In this document: positions 13,436 to 13,889 of the stretch, one piece after another
Position numbering within the stretch: the stretch's first letter is position 1
Layout of the letters: every line of letters begins with the position of its first letter
Source of the DNA: Ruminococcus sp.
GTDB lineage: Bacteria > Bacillota > Clostridia > Oscillospirales > Acutalibacteraceae
Length of the DNA stretch: 13,889 nucleotides
Direction: 5' to 3'
NCBI GenBank assembly: GCA_017380355.1
Contig: JAFOED010000010.1
Span: 1-13,889, forward strand
The notes under the pieces: generated by a model
Told to the model about the DNA's origin: nothing
Databases searched by the model: none
Seen by the model: the letters and a program-made list of their open reading frames with translations, nothing else
Made by a program: the position numbers and the translations under genes

Positions 13436-13805
13436 GCCGGTATACCCGTGGTCAATGAAAGAAGCCATAAAATTAGACGAGTTAGAAAAATGGCGAGATA
13501 GTTATAAAGCAAATTGTCTGTGTGCAAGAATGATTGAAAAAGGCATAGAAGAAAACTATGCAGACGGAAAGCTTGACACAGATTTTATGAAAGACATTAT
13601 CTCAGAATTTTCATATGACCGAGTAAACTTTGTACTAGCTAACACAGTACAAGAGAAAGTACATGATGGTCGCATAAGTAAAGACAACAAAGAATGGGCA
13701 AAGAAAACGTACATTCCAAGTGACGATGTCAGATGGCATTATACAGTTGAAGCCCACTGCGGACTTACAGACTTGTGTGCACTCCATTGGCTGGGCTTAT
13801 GGTGA
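13425..13805 (+). CDS. DUF3849 domain protein, 126 aa, C-terminus possibly frameshifted
   Basis: ATG 13425 follows AAGGAG within the end of the AbrB gene. The sequence YPWSMKEAIKLDELEKWRDSY, then KAN..CARMIEKGIEENY..G.LD and DRVNFVLANTVQEKVHDGRIS.DNKEWAK, matches DUF3849, a family of unknown function frequent in Clostridial ICEs. Its expected end (a H.GL.DL pattern) is present as HCGLTDL, after which CALHWLGLW looks unlike a normal terminus. An alternative frame across this point continues to the window edge. The gene may be complete with a divergent tail, or broken by a base change near 13770. Confidence 0.83.
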   Translation: MKYEPVYPWSMKEAIKLDELEKWRDSYKANCLCARMIEKGIEENYADGKLDTDFMKDIISEFSYDRVNFVLANTVQEKVHDGRISKDNKEWAKKTYIPSDDVRWHYTVEAHCGLTDLCALHWLGLW

Positions 13806-13806
13806 C

Positions 13807-13889
13807 ATGACAGAATACATCAAGGAAAACTACAAACCGGATGGGCAGGAAATTATCTCCGTTGAATATCTTCGCGGCGGACAGGATAA
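13807..13889 (+). CDS. Partial ORF running off the right edge
   Basis: ATG 13807, two bases after the DUF3849 stop, opens a frame (MTEYIKENYKPDGQEIISVE..LRGGQD) with no stop before the window end. The same frame is open from 13627 and could start at ATG 13726, overlapping DUF3849. No clear ribosome binding site precedes either ATG. The composition looks protein-like, so it is probably the next cargo gene or the shifted continuation of DUF3849. The family is not recognised from 27 codons. Confidence 0.4.
   Translation, partial: MTEYIKENYKPDGQEIISVEYLRGGQD

Overview
The window joins a chromosomal tRNA/5S rRNA cluster (about 1-560) to a low-GC accessory region. It suggests an anaerobic, low-GC Gram-positive of the gut Clostridia type (Lachnospiraceae/Ruminococcaceae-like). 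The reasons are strong AAGGAGG-type ribosome binding sites, TTG and GTG starts, CCA-encoding tRNA genes, sortase-anchored surface proteins, and a set of DUF families (DUF4314, DUF3789, DUF3849, Api92/DUF1281 plus LPD28) known from Firmicute integrative and conjugative elements (ICEs). No species marker is present, so the taxon is an inference.

Layout. (1) 26-556: tRNA-Lys(CTT), tRNA-Glu(CTC), 5S rRNA, a 22-nt fragment copying the 5' end of tRNA-Asn, a 118-bp AT-rich spacer, and an intact tRNA-Asn(GTT) with a terminator behind it. The duplicated tRNA-Asn fragment looks like an integration or recombination scar. (2) 665-790: a 41-aa protein with its own promoter and terminator. (3) 951-1742: a surface lipoprotein with a long low-complexity stalk, followed by two back-to-back terminators and a possible 10-codon leader ORF. 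(4) 1939-8512: a compact three-gene pilus operon. It encodes a 1421-aa thioester adhesin with tandem Cna-B-like domains, a 511-aa LPVTG pilin and a class C sortase. (5) 8666-13889: mobile-element cargo. It encodes a DUF4314 protein, a complete C5-cytosine methyltransferase, an Api92-like/LPD28 protein, a DUF3789 membrane peptide, a D12-class adenine methyltransferase, a Cys-rich AbrB-like protein, an AbrB/MazE/SpoVT-type protein and a DUF3849 protein, with another frame running off the right edge.

How the genes work together. The adhesin probably forms the tip or an accessory subunit of a pilus whose shaft is the LPVTG pilin, and the sortase would polymerise them. The thioester domain (Cys127/Gln189) would allow covalent attachment to a surface target. 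The two methyltransferases have no restriction enzyme next to them. They fit orphan methylation that protects an element on transfer to a new host, though other roles are possible. No integrase, relaxase or conjugation ATPase lies in this window, so the ICE assignment rests on gene content and the tRNA junction.

The most notable points are the broken or overprinted C-terminal membrane anchor of the sortase (8506-8673), the adhesin's non-canonical LWDTG sorting signal beside the pilin's LPVTG, the tRNA-Asn fragment, and the terminator/leader arrangement before the pilus operon.
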